Part shown: in pieces, positions 21,447 to 33,239 of the stretch
How the letters are laid out: the number at the start of each line of letters is the position of its first letter
How positions within the stretch are numbered: the stretch's first letter is position 1
Assembly: GCA_003254885.1 (NCBI GenBank)
Contig: QANT01006504.1
Span: 1 to 64,000, forward strand
Reading direction: 5' to 3'
Source: Purshia tridentata
Taxonomy: Eukaryota > Streptophyta > Magnoliopsida > Rosales > Rosaceae
Length of the DNA stretch: 64,000 nt
Made by a program: the position numbers and the translations under genes
Notes under the pieces: model-generated
Database searches by the model: none
The model's input: only the letters and a program-made list of their open reading frames with translations
What the model was told of the DNA's origin: nothing

Positions 21447-23840
21447 ATTAAGTTACTACCTATCTATTATGGTCATGAAGGAGAAGATCCGTATTTGCAC
21501 TTAAAGGAATTCCATGCAATTTGCAAGATTGGCAAATTGAAGTGCTTAAGTATTAAGCAAAGAAAGTTAAGAATTTTCTCATTTTCTCTTAAAGAAAAAA
21601 CTAAAAGTTGGCTGTATTCTTTGCAGGTAGCATCAAATTGGCATCCATGTTTCTCTAGAAGTTCTATACAGCTAGCAAGACCATGACTATATGGTAGCAA
21701 ATTCTGGGATTCACTTAAACTGGGGAAAAACCCTTTGGGGAGAGTTCGGAAAGATACCAAAAGCTACTTAATTCCTGTCCACATCATCGGTTTGCTCCAT
21801 GGATGTTGATTGAGTATTTTTATGAAGGGTTACAAGAGCAAGAACGCATAATGATCGACATGACCTGCAGTGGAGCGCTCAAAGAAAAGACTATTGAAGA
21901 AGCATGGTCTTTGTTTGACACATTGGCTCTGCATTTCAGATTAGGAAGTAGAAAGAGAGAAGCAGAGAAAAGGAATAAGGTGGAGACTGAAGTTACTGAA
22001 CTCAAGCAGATGATGCAAGTGATGATGGCCATTCAGTTCAAAGGGCAACCGCAGGAGATTGCATATCTAAGTAAGGAGCGAGTTGTAACTCAAGGAGGAA
22101 GTACCGAGAGGAGACCAAGCACTCTGTCCCACACTAAACCAAGAAATACGTATTTAGAAGATATGATGGTCATACTAGCTCAAAATACAACTTCAATGTC
22201 TAAGAACACAGAATCATTCATGAGCAGAACTGAAGAGCAGTTGACTGAAACGGCAAAAGTTATCTCTAACCTAGAAACTCAATTGGAACAAGTGACTGCA
22301 ACCTTGGATAAAGTGATCAAAGGAGAGGTTGAAGCAATTACAACATTGACAAATGGGAAAGTGATAGATAAAAAAGTGGGTAATGTTCAAAAGGCAAAGG
22401 AGAATGAGGTGGATGACGATGATGATGATGATGTTGTTGAAATCTTGGACCCTGAAGCCAAAAGAGATGAGGAAAGAAAATTAAAGGAAAATGATGAAGA
22501 AGAGAGGAAGGAGAAAGAGAAACGTAAGGCAGCTCAGGCTAGTAGAAAAGCCATGGACATCTCACCTTTACCTAGAGCTCCATTACCTTAAATAAAAAAG
22601 ATCCTAGAGATGTTCAATAAGGTAGAAATTAACATCCCTTTGCTTGATGCTATCAATCAAATTCCTAAGTACGCCAAGTTCTTGAAGGAGTTGTGCACGC
22701 ATAAGAGGAGGTTGAAAGACCATGAACAAGTGGCTTTAAGTGAAGAAGTGAGTGTAGTCTTACTTAGAAAATTGCCACCTGAATTGAAGGATCTTGGAAG
22801 TTTCACAATTCCATGCTTGGAAAGGAATCACAGGTTTGAGAAAGCACTGTTGTACTTAGGAGCAAGTATCAACTTGATGCCATACTTTTTTTTTATGCAA
22901 TTGGGTTTGGGGGAACTTAAACCCACCAATGTGACACTCCAGCTAGCCAACCGCTCGGTGAAGGTTCCTAAGGGAGTTATAGAAGATGTGCTTGTTAAAG
23001 TTGCTGATCTAATCATGCCAACTGACTTCATTATTTTAGTAATGGTAGATGTTCCCTCAAGAGGAAAGGAGCTGCCAATCATCTTGGGAAGGTCGTTCAT
23101 GGCGACTGTGAACAACAAGATTGATGTGAGTACTAGAAAGCTCACTATGATAGTTTTGGGAGAAACAGTTGAGTTTGATGTATTTGGTGCAATGCGATAT
23201 CCTTATGAGGAGGATGATTGTCTAAGAGTTGACATGGTTGACCATTTAGTGCAGGAAGTTATAGAATCCGTTCCAGACAATCCAATTGAAGAAACCACTT
23301 CCGAGGTGTTGATGGTGGGAAGTGATCAGCATTACGTCTACAAAAAGAAATGGGAGGAACAATTTGAAAGAATATCATATCCAAACTCCAAACTGGTTCC
23401 ATCCATAGATCAACCACTTAACTAGAATTTCCAGAACATCTTAAATATGCTTTTTTGGGGAAGAATGAAACCTTGCCGGTAATAATAGCTTAAAATTTGA
23501 GTAAAGGAGAAGAGAAGAGACTTTTGAGAGTGCTGCAGGCCAACTGACTGGCTTTGGGATGGACCATAGCCTATATTAAGGGGATTTCACCATCAATGTG
23601 CATGCATCGTATATTACTTGAGGAGGACTCTAAACCAACTCGTGATGCGCAAAGAAGACTAAACCCAACACTGAAGGAAGCTGTTTCTAAAGAGGTGCTC
23701 AAGTTATTGGCTATTGGAATTATCTTTCTAATAAGTGACTCGCAATGGGTCAGCCCTATCCAAGTTGTGCCCAAGAAGAGTGGAATTACAGTTGTGAAGA
23801 ACGATGCGAATGAGCTGGTTCTACAATGAACACAGACGAG
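21447..23840 (+). pseudogene. Athila A gag (rest), protease and start of RT
   Basis: Resumes directly after B's target duplication with the Retrotrans_gag core (LPIYYGHEGEDPYLHLKEFH, KEKTKSWLYSLQ) at about 21447-21690. The C-terminal gag is at about 21803-22591, a long Lys/Glu-rich and Asp-rich segment that includes an aspartate run near 22420. A protease-like region lies at about 22610-23425 (LGASINLMPYFFFMQLGLG, ELPIILGRSFMATVNNKID). The beginning of an Athila reverse transcriptase (VSPIQVVPKKSGITVVKND) reaches the insertion site of element C at 23840. The region is a fossil with several interruptions. Confidence 0.75.
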
Positions 23841-24463
23841 TGTTGAGTGTGCACTTGTGCATGTTTTTATATGCTAATTCCCTAACTTAAAGCACTACAA
23901 CTTGGCGTTTTGTGTGTTTTTCCTTTGTTTCTGTATTTTATAGGTCAAATGAAGAATTATGAAGAAAGAAGCCAAAAGAACCAAAATTGGACAATTCTTG
24001 ATCAAAATAGGAAAACTGAAGAAACCCTGATGAAACTAGGCAAGCTGAAATCCTAGTCAAACAAGGAATCCTAGCCAAACTAGGAAAACCTTTAATGTCC
24101 AAGGCCAGAAATGAGAAATCCTAGTTGGACTGGGGAAAGGTAAATCCTAGTTGGACTAGGAAAACTAACCCTAGTTGGACAAAGTTTCCTAGTAGGACCA
24201 ATGAATGTTTGGTCAAAGTCAAAGGGTTCTAGAAGCTTCCATAAGTCTTGGGCTCAAGTCAACACCACATGAAGGCATAGGCCTAAGGAAGCATGGGCAT
24301 GGACCAAGGGAGAAGCCCACACGCATGCAAGGGAGGAGGCGCAAGCACATGGGGTTAAGTGATGCCCTAGCCGCAAGCCCACAAGGGGAAACCCTAATTA
24401 TAATTCCCTTCCTTGCTGTAAATCCTATCCTTGCAAGGCAAGGAATCCTCACCTCTTCACTCC

Positions 24464-24471
24464 TATATAAA
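24464..24471 (+). promoter_or_regulatory. TATA box of Athila C 5' LTR
   Basis: TATATAAA in the same context as 29708-29715 in the 3' LTR portion (TCACTCCTATATAAA against TCACTGCTATATAAA). Confidence 0.6.
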
Positions 24472-25396
24472 GGTTTCCTCCTCACTATTTGACATCAGCT
24501 TTCACACCCAAAGTTTAGAATTTTATATTTTTAGAGAGAGAGGGAGAGTGTGCCGCAAGGAAGAAGAAAGAGTAGGTGTGCCGTGCAACATAGAGAGCCA
24601 AGGAGAGAAGGAGGCTGTGACACTCCCCACTGCCCTCAGCCTTGCCGCAAGCCAAAGAGGATCCCTAGCCTTGCCGCAAGTCACCTAAGCCTGTCGTGAC
24701 CTCTTTGTGGTTTCCTTCTTCCTTTTTCATGCTTTTTGTGTTATTTTATTTTTTTAGGTGTTAATTAAGGATTTGAATATGGATTGGCAGTTTGTCTATT
24801 TAATTAAATATTTTAATTTCATGTTCATGTCTCAGTCACTTTTATGTGTTGTTAAGTTAAAGATGAAGCCTCTATTTGTGTTCAATGCTTGAACTATGAT
24901 TTCTGTAATTTATGATGATGGTACTTGCATAAAATTCTATTATCTAATTAAATGACACTAGTTGTAGAGTTTCTAAGATTGGCCACCTTAGGGATAAAGT
25001 ATCTAGTGATTGTTATAAAATTGAATAATCTCGAAAGGATGACAATTTTTGAAGTAACAAGCAGCCACTTAAGCAACGGTTGTGATAATAGTATTCATAA
25101 GATAGCATCATGTACATTTGGTTGGAAAGGTGGTCTATGTGTTTGACATCTTCATGGAACTTAATGACTATTGCATGGGTGATTGCCCTAGTTTATCTAG
25201 GAACATGCACGTTAACTTGCTAAGGTAGGCTCGATAAGCTCTTAGTATATACATAAGGAAGGTATAACGCCAAAAGGAAATAGCTAAAGCTTTTGGTAGT
25301 CAAACTTTATGTTTGTAGTCTTTTGAAATTGCATGTTATCATATTAGTTTCTCATTGATAGTTTGGAGGATTTTGATGCTTAACAATGCTATGAAA

Positions 25397-25421
25397 GTGT
25401 GTGTGTGTGTGTGTGTGTGTG
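25397..25421 (+). repeat. GT microsatellite in Athila C LTR
   Basis: About twelve GT units. The 3' LTR part has a shorter run at the same site (about 30595-30611), so the tract has changed length since insertion. Confidence 0.85.
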
Positions 25422-25635
25422 TTAGAGTGTATGAGTGTGTTTTGACCTAAATCTAAACCCCCACACCGTGTGTATGAGTTATGAATAAGCTAAATTGGTT
25501 TGATGTATGTTTACCTATTCCATGTGGGATTCACCTCGTTATTTGCATGCTTTGCTACGCCGCGATTTGTGCACTTGCGAGTAAACTTAGAATTAAGTAA
25601 TTTATTTTGTTCTAAGAAAACAATCAACAAGTTTT

Positions 25636-25653
25636 TGACGCCGTTGTCGGGGA
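25636..25653 (+). promoter_or_regulatory. Primer-binding site of Athila C
   Basis: TGACGCCGTTGTCGGGGA, a near match to the tRNA-Asp-type PBS, six bases after the LTR end. Confidence 0.78.
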
Positions 25654-25814
25654 ATAGTGTTAAATATTATTGAATTGGTTTAGCTTATTATAGTAATTAG
25701 GTTATATTAGTTTAATTTTCAATTTTTAGATTTTCAGTTTTTAATAATGCTTGTTTCCTTATAAGTGTCTTTTCTACTGATAAATTGGTTGCTCAATGTG
25801 TTAGGTACTTATTT

Positions 25815-27658
25815 TATGAGTTCTAACCTTGAACAAAGATATAGAGACACTCTTGCTGAAGCACTTGAGTCCACTAGAAAGTGCCCTAGAAGTCAATTCG
25901 TTTCAAGCTCTTCTGAATCCGAGTCTGACTTTGAAGGAAACATGGGCGATAACCATGATGCTAAGGTTGTTCCTACCCATCCATTAAGTCATTTTGATCA
26001 CCATCGCTGCCCGCACATCCATCATGCATTCGTTACGCTACTGTGAACCATAACTTTGAGATCAAGAGTGGAACTATCCACCACTTACCGAATTTCCATG
26101 GATTAAGTGGGGAAGATCCTATTCAGCACTTGAAAGAGTTTGCTGGAGTGTGCGAGAACGCGCAGTATATGGGGGTTGATGAGAATCAATATCGACTCCG
26201 TTTGTTCCCGTTTTCACTCAAGGACAAGGCAAAGAGGTGGCTTTACTCACTACCTAGTGCGTCAATCACTACTTGGAGGAGCTATCCAAGCAATGCTTGA
26301 AGAAATTCTTTCCTCCTGCCAAGACTAATGAAATAAGAAGAGGGATTTGGGATTCGTGCAAAAGGTAGATGAACCAATTCACAAGACATGGGAAAGGTTC
26401 AATGAGCTATTTAATGGATGCCCTCATCACAACTTGGAACCGTGGTACCTTATGAGCTGTTTTTATCAAGGACTATTAGAGAGAGACCAATCTATGATGG
26501 ATGCTGCATGTGGAGCCTCGTTTATGACTAAGACAAATGTGGAGGCCAATGCACTTTTTGAGACACTTGCGCACAATTCACAGCAATGGAACTTCACACG
26601 TACTAGAGGAACAACTAAAAGAGGGATTTATGAAGTTTCAACCATGCCGAGTGCCATTGAAAAGGAGATAGCCGAAATCTAGACTATGGTGAAGAATTTA
26701 GCTATGGTGCAAGAGAGTACAGGTCCACAAGATCAAGATGAGGGCATGGAGCAAGTGAATCAAGTAGGAAACTTCCAAAGAAGCCAAGGAGAGCCATTCC
26801 CAAAGACTTACTATCCTGAGTGGAGGAATCATCCTAACATGAGATGGAGCAATAACAATGGGCAGCAAGCAAGTGGGAATGCACCCGTGCAGCCCTATGT
26901 GCATCCTAATTACTGAAAAGACTAGTTTGGAGAGCAAGATTGCCCAAATTTCTCAAAACACTATCTCACTTGCCCAAAGCACCAGCACATTCATACAAAG
27001 AACTGAGCAACAAATTCAAGCTAATTCTAAAGCCATTGCAAGTCCAGAAGTGCAAATGGGGCAGATTACAAACATTGTAGGACAAAGAGAGTATGGGAAG
27101 TTACCTAGCCAAGTCGTTGTCAACATAAATGCTAAGAATGTGAATGTGGTTTGGATGCAAACCAAGAGGGTGCTCCGTGGAAGAAAACTAGGAAGGAAGA
27201 AGGTTCGTGAGGTGATCGTTATTTTTGACGACGAAGAAGGAGAGGACCCTTGCATGGACTAAAAAGAACCAAGTGAAGAATCTCAACCCGCGCCAAAAGA
27301 GTACATCAAATATTTCCCACGCACACTAGGGGAGCTGAGAGCAATTGAAGACAAAGTGAAGAAAGGAGAGGCCGAAATTTCAGATCGAATTGAGGTGTAC
27401 TTATTTGAGCAATTCTTGAGAAAGAAGAAGAATCTTGGGCTGCTGGTCATATCATGCATTGTGGGCGATTGTGTGTTCGAAAGAGTATTACTTGATGATG
27501 GGTCCGCAATCAACATTATGCCTGTACGTGTTTTCATCACCCTTGGATTCAAAGAAACTGATTTGCAAGAATATGACCACCATGTTAGGTTTGGGAATTC
27601 GACCACTTCAGAGCCCTAGGGGAAGCTTGTTCATGTGCTTGTGAATTGCAAAGGACTT
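25815..27658 (+). pseudogene. Gag and start of protease, Athila C
   Basis: N-terminal gag at about 25815-26046 (MSSNLEQRYRDTLAEALEST, acidic Ser-rich), then the gag core at 26049-26640 (NFHGLSGEDPIQHLKEFAGV, FSLKDKAKRWLYSLPSA, CPHHNLEPWYLMSCFYQGLL). A basic C-terminal segment follows (WMQTKRVLRGRKLGRKKVRE) and the start of an aspartic protease (PLDDGSAINIMPVRVF-like) at about 27420-27620. It is very similar to 33218-35138 (element E). Broken by several interruptions and truncated by the LTR at 27659. Confidence 0.8.
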
Positions 27659-29691
27659 TGTTGAGTTCTCAATTTACACTATTTTTGCATACTAACTCCT
27701 TAACTTAGAGTGCAAGAACTTAGCATTTTTGTGTATTTTGCTTTAGTTTTGTGTTTTGTAGGTTAAATGAAGCATTGATGAAGAAAGAAGCCAAAAGAGC
27801 CAAAATTGGACAATTCCTGATCAAACTAGGAAAATGAAGAAATCCTGATGCAACTAGGAAAGCGGAAATCTTACTCAAACAAGGAATCCTAGCTAGACTA
27901 GGAAAACCATCAATATCCAGAACTAGAAATGAGAAATCCTAGTTGGACTAGGACAACCTAATCCTAGTTGGACTAGGAAAACCTAACCCTAGTTGGACTA
28001 GGAAAGGGAAATCTTAATTGGACTAGGAAAACTAAAACCCTAATGGACAAAGTTTCCTAGTGGGACCAGGAAATGCATGGTCAATGTCAAATGTTCTAGA
28101 AGCTTGTACAAGTGATTGAGCATCAAGACAAGTAAGCAAGAAGAGATTGGGCCAAGTCCAAGTCCACATTCAAAGAGCCTATGCGCCTATTCCTTGCATT
28201 AGAAGACTTTCTCAATACTGGAATCCTAGTTTGGAAGGAAGATCTTGGAAGACTCAATCAAAGATCTCAAGGAGTCCTTAACTTGCAAGGAAGTCAAAAC
28301 CCTGGAAATATAAGCAGTAATTTCGACAGCAATCCTATATTTCTCTAAATCGACTCAGATGTCAAACCATATATCTTTGGAAAGATATGCATGTTAGCTT
28401 TGCAGGGAATTTTACAGAAGTTGATTCTGATACTCTTAACTCAAGATATGGTCATTTTAGTGAAGGTAGCATAGCAGTTCTGCGACCAGAAAAAGGCTAC
28501 TCGCCCAAAACAACCCAAGGCCCATTCTTTGAGTGCAAGTAAACCCTTTCTTGCACTATTAAGGACTCTCCACCTCCTATCCACTATATAAAGACCTATT
28601 TACCTCATTATTCTACACACCTTATTTTCTACACATCTTCAGAGAAAGAGAGGGAGAGAAAACCACAAGGGTGAATCCCTAGGGCTTGGGCGCAAGCTTC
28701 CTAGCTTGTCGCCCTAGCCCTAGCCACAAGTTCCTAGGCTTTTCCCAAGCCTAGCCGCTGCCTCCCCCTTGGGTTTTTCTTGTTTTCTTCTTTTGTTTTA
28801 TTTAGTTTAATAGTTTGGTTTATTTCTTTTACATAGTTGAACACTTGTTCATACCTAATTTTGGGAATTCATATGCTTGTAAATTTTAAGAGAGAAAGAG
28901 AGGGTAGTGCCACAAGAAGCCAAGCCAAGAGGTATTGTTGTTTCCTGGAGTGCCAAGGATAAGGAGGAGTGCCACCCACTTTGCTGCCCAAGCCTTGCCA
29001 ACAACAAGGAAGAGCCCCCTAGCCTAGCCGCACGCGATCTTGCCTTGGAGTGACCTTCTTGTGATCTTCTTCTTCCTTTTTCATGCTTTCAAGTTATTTT
29101 AGTTAATTAATTGAGATTGTGAACATAGATTGGCAGTTTGTACATTTATTTAATTCTTTTAATTTCATGTTCATGTCTTAATTACTTTCATGTGTTGTTG
29201 AGTTTATGATGAAGCCTCTAGCATGTGATCAATGTTTTATTTATGGTTCTTGTAATTTATTATGATGTTACTTGCATAAAATCCTATTATCTGTTAGAAT
29301 TGCATTAGGTGTGGATTCTTTTAAGCTTAGCTACCTTAGGAATGAAGCATCTAGTAATTGTTATAAAATTGAATAAGTTCAAAAGGATGACAAGTTTAGA
29401 AGTGATAAGCAATTGAGTAAGAACCGTTTGTGGTAATAGTATTCATAGATGGCGTAGTGTACATTACGGTGGATATATGGTCTATGTGTTTGTCATCTTC
29501 ACAGATTGCAATGAATCTTGCATGAATAATTGGCCTAACTTGTTTAGGAACATGCAAGTTAACTTGCTAGGGAAGGTTTAAGAGACTTCTAGTATATGCA
29601 TAAGGAGGGTATAACGCCAAAAAAAAAATAGCCAAAGCTTTTGGTAGGCAATCTTTGTGTTGGTAGTCTTTTGAAATTGTATTTTACCATA
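27659..29691 (+). repeat. Related LTR (D) inserted in Athila C
   Basis: Starts TGTTGAGTTCTC inside C's protease and keeps the order of landmarks of the C LTR: CCAAAAGAGCCAAAATTGGAC, repeated CTAGTTGGACTAGG words, TATATAAA at 28585-28592, AG-rich leader, GATGAAGCCTC, and GGTATAACGCCAAAA. It is clearly diverged from C's LTR, so it is a different subfamily. It stops at about 29691, where the sequence switches to C-type LTR. About 2.0 kb of LTR is present with no internal region or right-hand partner. Confidence 0.75.
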
Positions 29692-30799
29692 CTCACCTCT
29701 TCACTGCTATATAAATGCTTCCTCTCCTCATTATTTGACATTAACTTTCACACCCAATGTTTAGAATTTTATATTTTTAGAGAGAGAGGGAGAGTGTGCC
29801 TCAAGGAAGAAGAAAGAGTAGGTTTACTGTGCAATCCAAAGAGCCAAGGAGAGAAGGAGGCCGTGACACCCCCTGCTGTCCTATGCCTTGCCGTGACCTC
29901 TTTGTGGTTTCCTTCTTCCTTTTTCATGCTTTTTGTGTTGTTTAATTATTTTTAGGTGTTAATTAAGGATTTGAACATGGATTGGCAGTTTGTCTATTTA
30001 ATTAAATATTTTAATTTCATGTTCATGTCTGAGTCACTTTTATGTGTTGTTAAGTTAAAGATGAAGCCTCTATTTGTATTCAATGCTTGAATTATGATTT
30101 CTGTAATATATGATGATGGTACTTGCATAAAATCCTATTATCCAATTAAATGACACTAGTTGTAGAGTTTCTGAGATTGACCACCTTAGGGATAAAGCAT
30201 CTAGTGATTGTTATAAAATTGAATAAGCTCGAAAGGATGACAATTTTAGAAGTAACAAGCAGCCACTTAAGTAATGGTTGTGATAATAGTATTCATAAGA
30301 TAACATCGTGTACATTTGGTTGGAAAGGTGGTCTATGTGTTTGACATCTTCATGGAACTTAATGACTCTTGCATGGATGATTGCCCTAGTTTATCTAGGA
30401 ACATGCACGTTAACTTGCTTGGGTAGGCCCGATAAGGTCTTAGTATATGCATAAGGAAGGTATACCGCCAAAAGGAAATAGCCAAAGCTTTTGGTAGTCA
30501 AACTTTATTTTTGTAGTCTTTTTAAATTGCATGTTATCATATTAGTTGCTCATTGATATTTTGGTGGATTTTGATGCTTAACAATGCTATGAAAGTGTGT
30601 GTGTGTGTGTTTTGACCTAAATCTAAACACCCATGCCGTGTGTGTGAGTTGCGAATAAGCTAAATTGGTTTAATGTATGTTTACCTATTCCCTGTGGGAT
30701 CGACCTCGTTAGTTGCATGCTTTGCTACGCCGTGATTCTTGCACTTGCGAATAAACTTTGAATTAAGTAATTTATTTTGTTCTAAGAAAACAATCAACA
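29692..30799 (+). repeat. 3' LTR of Athila C (distal part)
   Basis: From CTCACCTCTTCACTGC to CAATCAACA, collinear with 24447-25629 of the 5' LTR at roughly 95% by eye, including the TATATAAA box at 29708-29715. It ends exactly at the junction with A's reverse transcriptase. The 5' portion of this LTR is missing. Confidence 0.82.
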
Positions 30800-32313
30800 A
30801 CGGGGTGGCATGTATGCATTGATTATAGGAAATTGAACATGTTAACAAGGAAAGATCACTTTCCCTTGCCATTCATTGACCAAATGCTTGAGAGACTAGT
30901 GGGACACATCCACTATTGTTTCTTGCATGGTTATATTGGGTACAATCAAATCTCAATTGCACCTGAGGACCAAGAGAAAACAACTTTCACGTGCCCCTTT
31001 GGTACGTTTGCTTATTGGAGAATGCCATTCAAAGTGTGCAATGCTCCAGCTACGTTTCAAAGGTGCATGATGTCTATTTTATCTGACATGGTGGAGCGAA
31101 TCATTAAGGTATTTATGGATGATTTTTCTGTTTTTGGTTCGTCATTTGATTCATGTCTTGAGAATTTGGAAAAAGTGCTACAAAGATGTCAAGAAGCCAA
31201 TTTGGTACTGAATTGGGAAAAGTGTCATTTTATGGTTCAACAAGGAATTTTTCATGGACATATCATTTCGAAGGATGGCATACAGGTAGACAAGGCAAAG
31301 ATTAACGTGACTACGAAATTACCACCACCCTCAAGTGTGAAGGAGGTGAGGAGTTTTTAGGGACATGCAGGATTCTATAGAATGTTTATAAATGATTTTT
31401 CACAGATTTCGAGACCTCTGTGCAAGTAGTTGCAAAAGGAAGTCAGTTTTGAAATTGATAAGGATTGTCTAGATGCATTCAACAAGCTGAAAAAGTTACT
31501 CACCACTACTCCAATCATTAAACCACTAGATTGGGATTTATCGTTTGAACTCATTTGCGATGCAAGTGACTATGCTATTTGAGCTGTGTTAGGGCAGAGA
31601 GACAACAAATTGCCATATGTGATATATTACACAAGCAGAACTCTCAATGATGCACAGCTGAACTATTCCACAACTAAGAAGGAGATGTTGGCAATGATCT
31701 TTGCCTTGGAAAAGTTTCGAAGTTACTTGATAGGCTCCAAAATCACCATTTACACTGATCATGCAGCTTTCAAGTATCTGTTGCACAAGAAAGATGCTAA
31801 GCCGTAGCTGATAAGATGGATCCTACTCCTTCAAGAGTTTGACATCAAGATCAAGGAAAAAAAAGGATGTGAGAATGTGGTTGTTGACCACTTGAGCAGG
31901 TTAGTCAACGTTGAGTAAGCTGAAGTGGATACACTGCCCCTGAGAGAGTCATTCCTTGACGAGCAGTTGTTTGCTATTGACGAAGAATTCCCATGGTATG
32001 CTAACATAGCAAACTATTTAGCAAGTGGAGTAATTTTAGATGAGCTAACAATAGGGCAAAGAAAGAAGTTTCTGCATGATGCTAGGCAATACGTGTGGGA
32101 TGACCCTTATTTGTTCAAATTTGGGACTAATCAACTCATTCGTCAATGTGTACCCGAAAGTGAGCAGCGACATGTGATTGAAATGTGTCATGGAACGGAG
32201 TGCAGAGGACATGGCGAAGCGACCAAAACAGCATACAAGATTCTTCAATCAGGTTTTTTTTGGCCCTCTATTTTCCTAGATTGTCAAAGATTTTACAAAA
32301 CTTGCGACATGAT
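30800..32313 (+). pseudogene. Athila A pol: RT, RNase H, integrase zinc region
   Basis: Continues the reverse transcriptase cut by element C: WHVCIDYRKLNMLTRKDHF, FIDQMLERLVGHIHYCFLHG, GTFAYWRMPFKVCNAPATF, and a catalytic-loop FMDDFSVFG near 31110-31140. RNase H is at about 31400-31900 ([39 protein letters not shown]). The integrase N-terminal zinc region is at about 32090-32313 (RQCVPESEQRHVIEMCHG, GHGEATKTAYKILQSGFFW). The region stops abruptly against MuDR-like sequence. Fossil with several interruptions. The family assignment rests on the Athila-type motifs and PBS. Confidence 0.82.
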
Positions 32314-33217
32314 TTTCCTAGAAGTCATGTTTGCAATTGTTGTGCAAAATGAGTGATCCTGTTTGGCAATGGATAACTGGTGAGGAAGTTGGTTATGCAC
32401 TTTGGCCTCGGTCATACTGTAAGTACTCCAGGTTCAACAGCATGTCAACGAATATTGCGGAGTCCCTTAATGCTTGGCTAAAAGAGGCCCGAGAGCTTCC
32501 AGTGACATCTTTGGTTGAGTACATTAGGCATGTGCTATAGCTCTGGTTCTTCACGTGTCAGTCTAATGCTGCTTCATGTACTACCTTCTTGACACCAGAT
32601 AGAGGGGAACATATACTGCATGTTTGGATGCAAGAATGCCTACGACTGACTGTCCATCCCATTAACAGGACAGAGTTTAATGTTGTGGATCCCTGTAAGT
32701 CATCTGCGTGTGTAAACCTTGAGAGCCGAGGTTGCTCTTGCAGGACGTTTGATTTGGAGGGACTCTAGTGCAAGCATGCCTTGGCAGCAGCAAGGTACCA
32801 TTAGTGGAACCCCTATGAACTGTGTGCTCGATATTACACCAAGGAAACTTGGCAAGCTGCTTATGCAATGTCCATTTATCCAGTTAGCCCCTAAGACAGT
32901 TGGAATGTTCCGGAAAAAGTAAAGAATCGGGTAGTCTTACCCTCGATTATGAGACATGAGAGTGGTCAGCCACGCAAGCAACGAACCCTCTCTGCAGGCG
33001 AAACAAAAAGATGAAATAAATGCTCAAGGTGTGGAGAGGAAGGTCACAACCGGGCAACTTGCAAGAAGCCTATCCTTCTTTCTCACCGGCCCAATGCGAC
33101 TACGCTGCCTTGATCCAAGTTGTTACAATGCCATGTGGCACGGCCAGAAATATATTTCTGCCATTTTTCCCACACTAACCGGCGGTCTTACTCCTACAAT
33201 TTCAGTCTTACCCAACA
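32314..33217 (+). pseudogene. MuDR (Mutator-like) transposase, C-terminal fragment
   Basis: In one reading frame from about 32331 to 33117 the sequence shows the C-terminal half of a MuDR-type transposase: NSMSTNIAESLNAWLKEARE, then a SWIM zinc finger (CSCRTFDLEGL then CKHALAAA, 32733-32792), then ARYYTKETWQAAYAMSIYPV, a basic QPRKQRTLSAGE, and a CCHC knuckle CSRCGEEGHNRATC at 33021-33062. Five stops interrupt it: at 32538, at 32766 inside the SWIM finger, near 32808, in the SPKDSW-like segment near 32890, and near 33012. The N-terminal DDE core is absent and no terminal inverted repeats are seen. It has no introns and could be a Mutator relic or a degraded copy of a domesticated relative. 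Confidence 0.8.
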
Positions 33218-33239
33218 ATAGTGATGACCATGACCAATA

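Larger units (their letters stand above)
23841..25629 (+). repeat. 5' LTR of Athila C
   Basis: 1,789 bp, from TGTTGAGTGTGC to AAACAATCAACA. It contains a TATATAAA box at 24464-24471, an AG-rich leader (GAGAGAGAGGGAGAGTGTG), a GT microsatellite at about 25397-25421, and the segment GATGAAGCCTC conserved across the related LTRs. Several open frames of 85-95 codons on either strand lack domain signals. Confidence 0.88.
23841..30799 (+). mobile_element. Athila element C, nested in A's reverse transcriptase
   Basis: Fossil Athila on the plus strand. It has a 5' LTR (23841-25629), PBS (25636-25653), gag and the start of protease (to 27658), then an inserted related LTR (D, 27659-29691) and the distal part of its own 3' LTR (29692-30799). 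Tips are TGTTGA/TCAACA. The flanking five bases ACGAG (23836-23840) and ACGGG (30800-30804) match at four of five positions and are read as the target duplication. It is broken: most of pol and the start of the 3' LTR are missing, probably lost in one exchange with D. The comparable LTR parts differ by several percent by eye, so it seems older than element B. Confidence 0.8.
5026..32313 (+). mobile_element. Athila element A (Gypsy), host of nested insertions
   Basis: Fossil Athila-lineage LTR retrotransposon on the plus strand, inserted in satellite block 1. Visible parts in order are 5' LTR (5026-6701), PBS (6708-6725), start of gag (6815-7108), the nested Tat element B, rest of gag and protease (21447-23425), start of reverse transcriptase (about 23554-23840), the nested Athila C, then reverse transcriptase, RNase H and the integrase zinc region (30800-32313). 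It is broken: pol carries several interruptions, the integrase core and 3' LTR are missing, and a MuDR piece follows directly. Age cannot be read from LTRs because only one is present, but it predates B and C, which are inserted in it. Confidence 0.8.
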
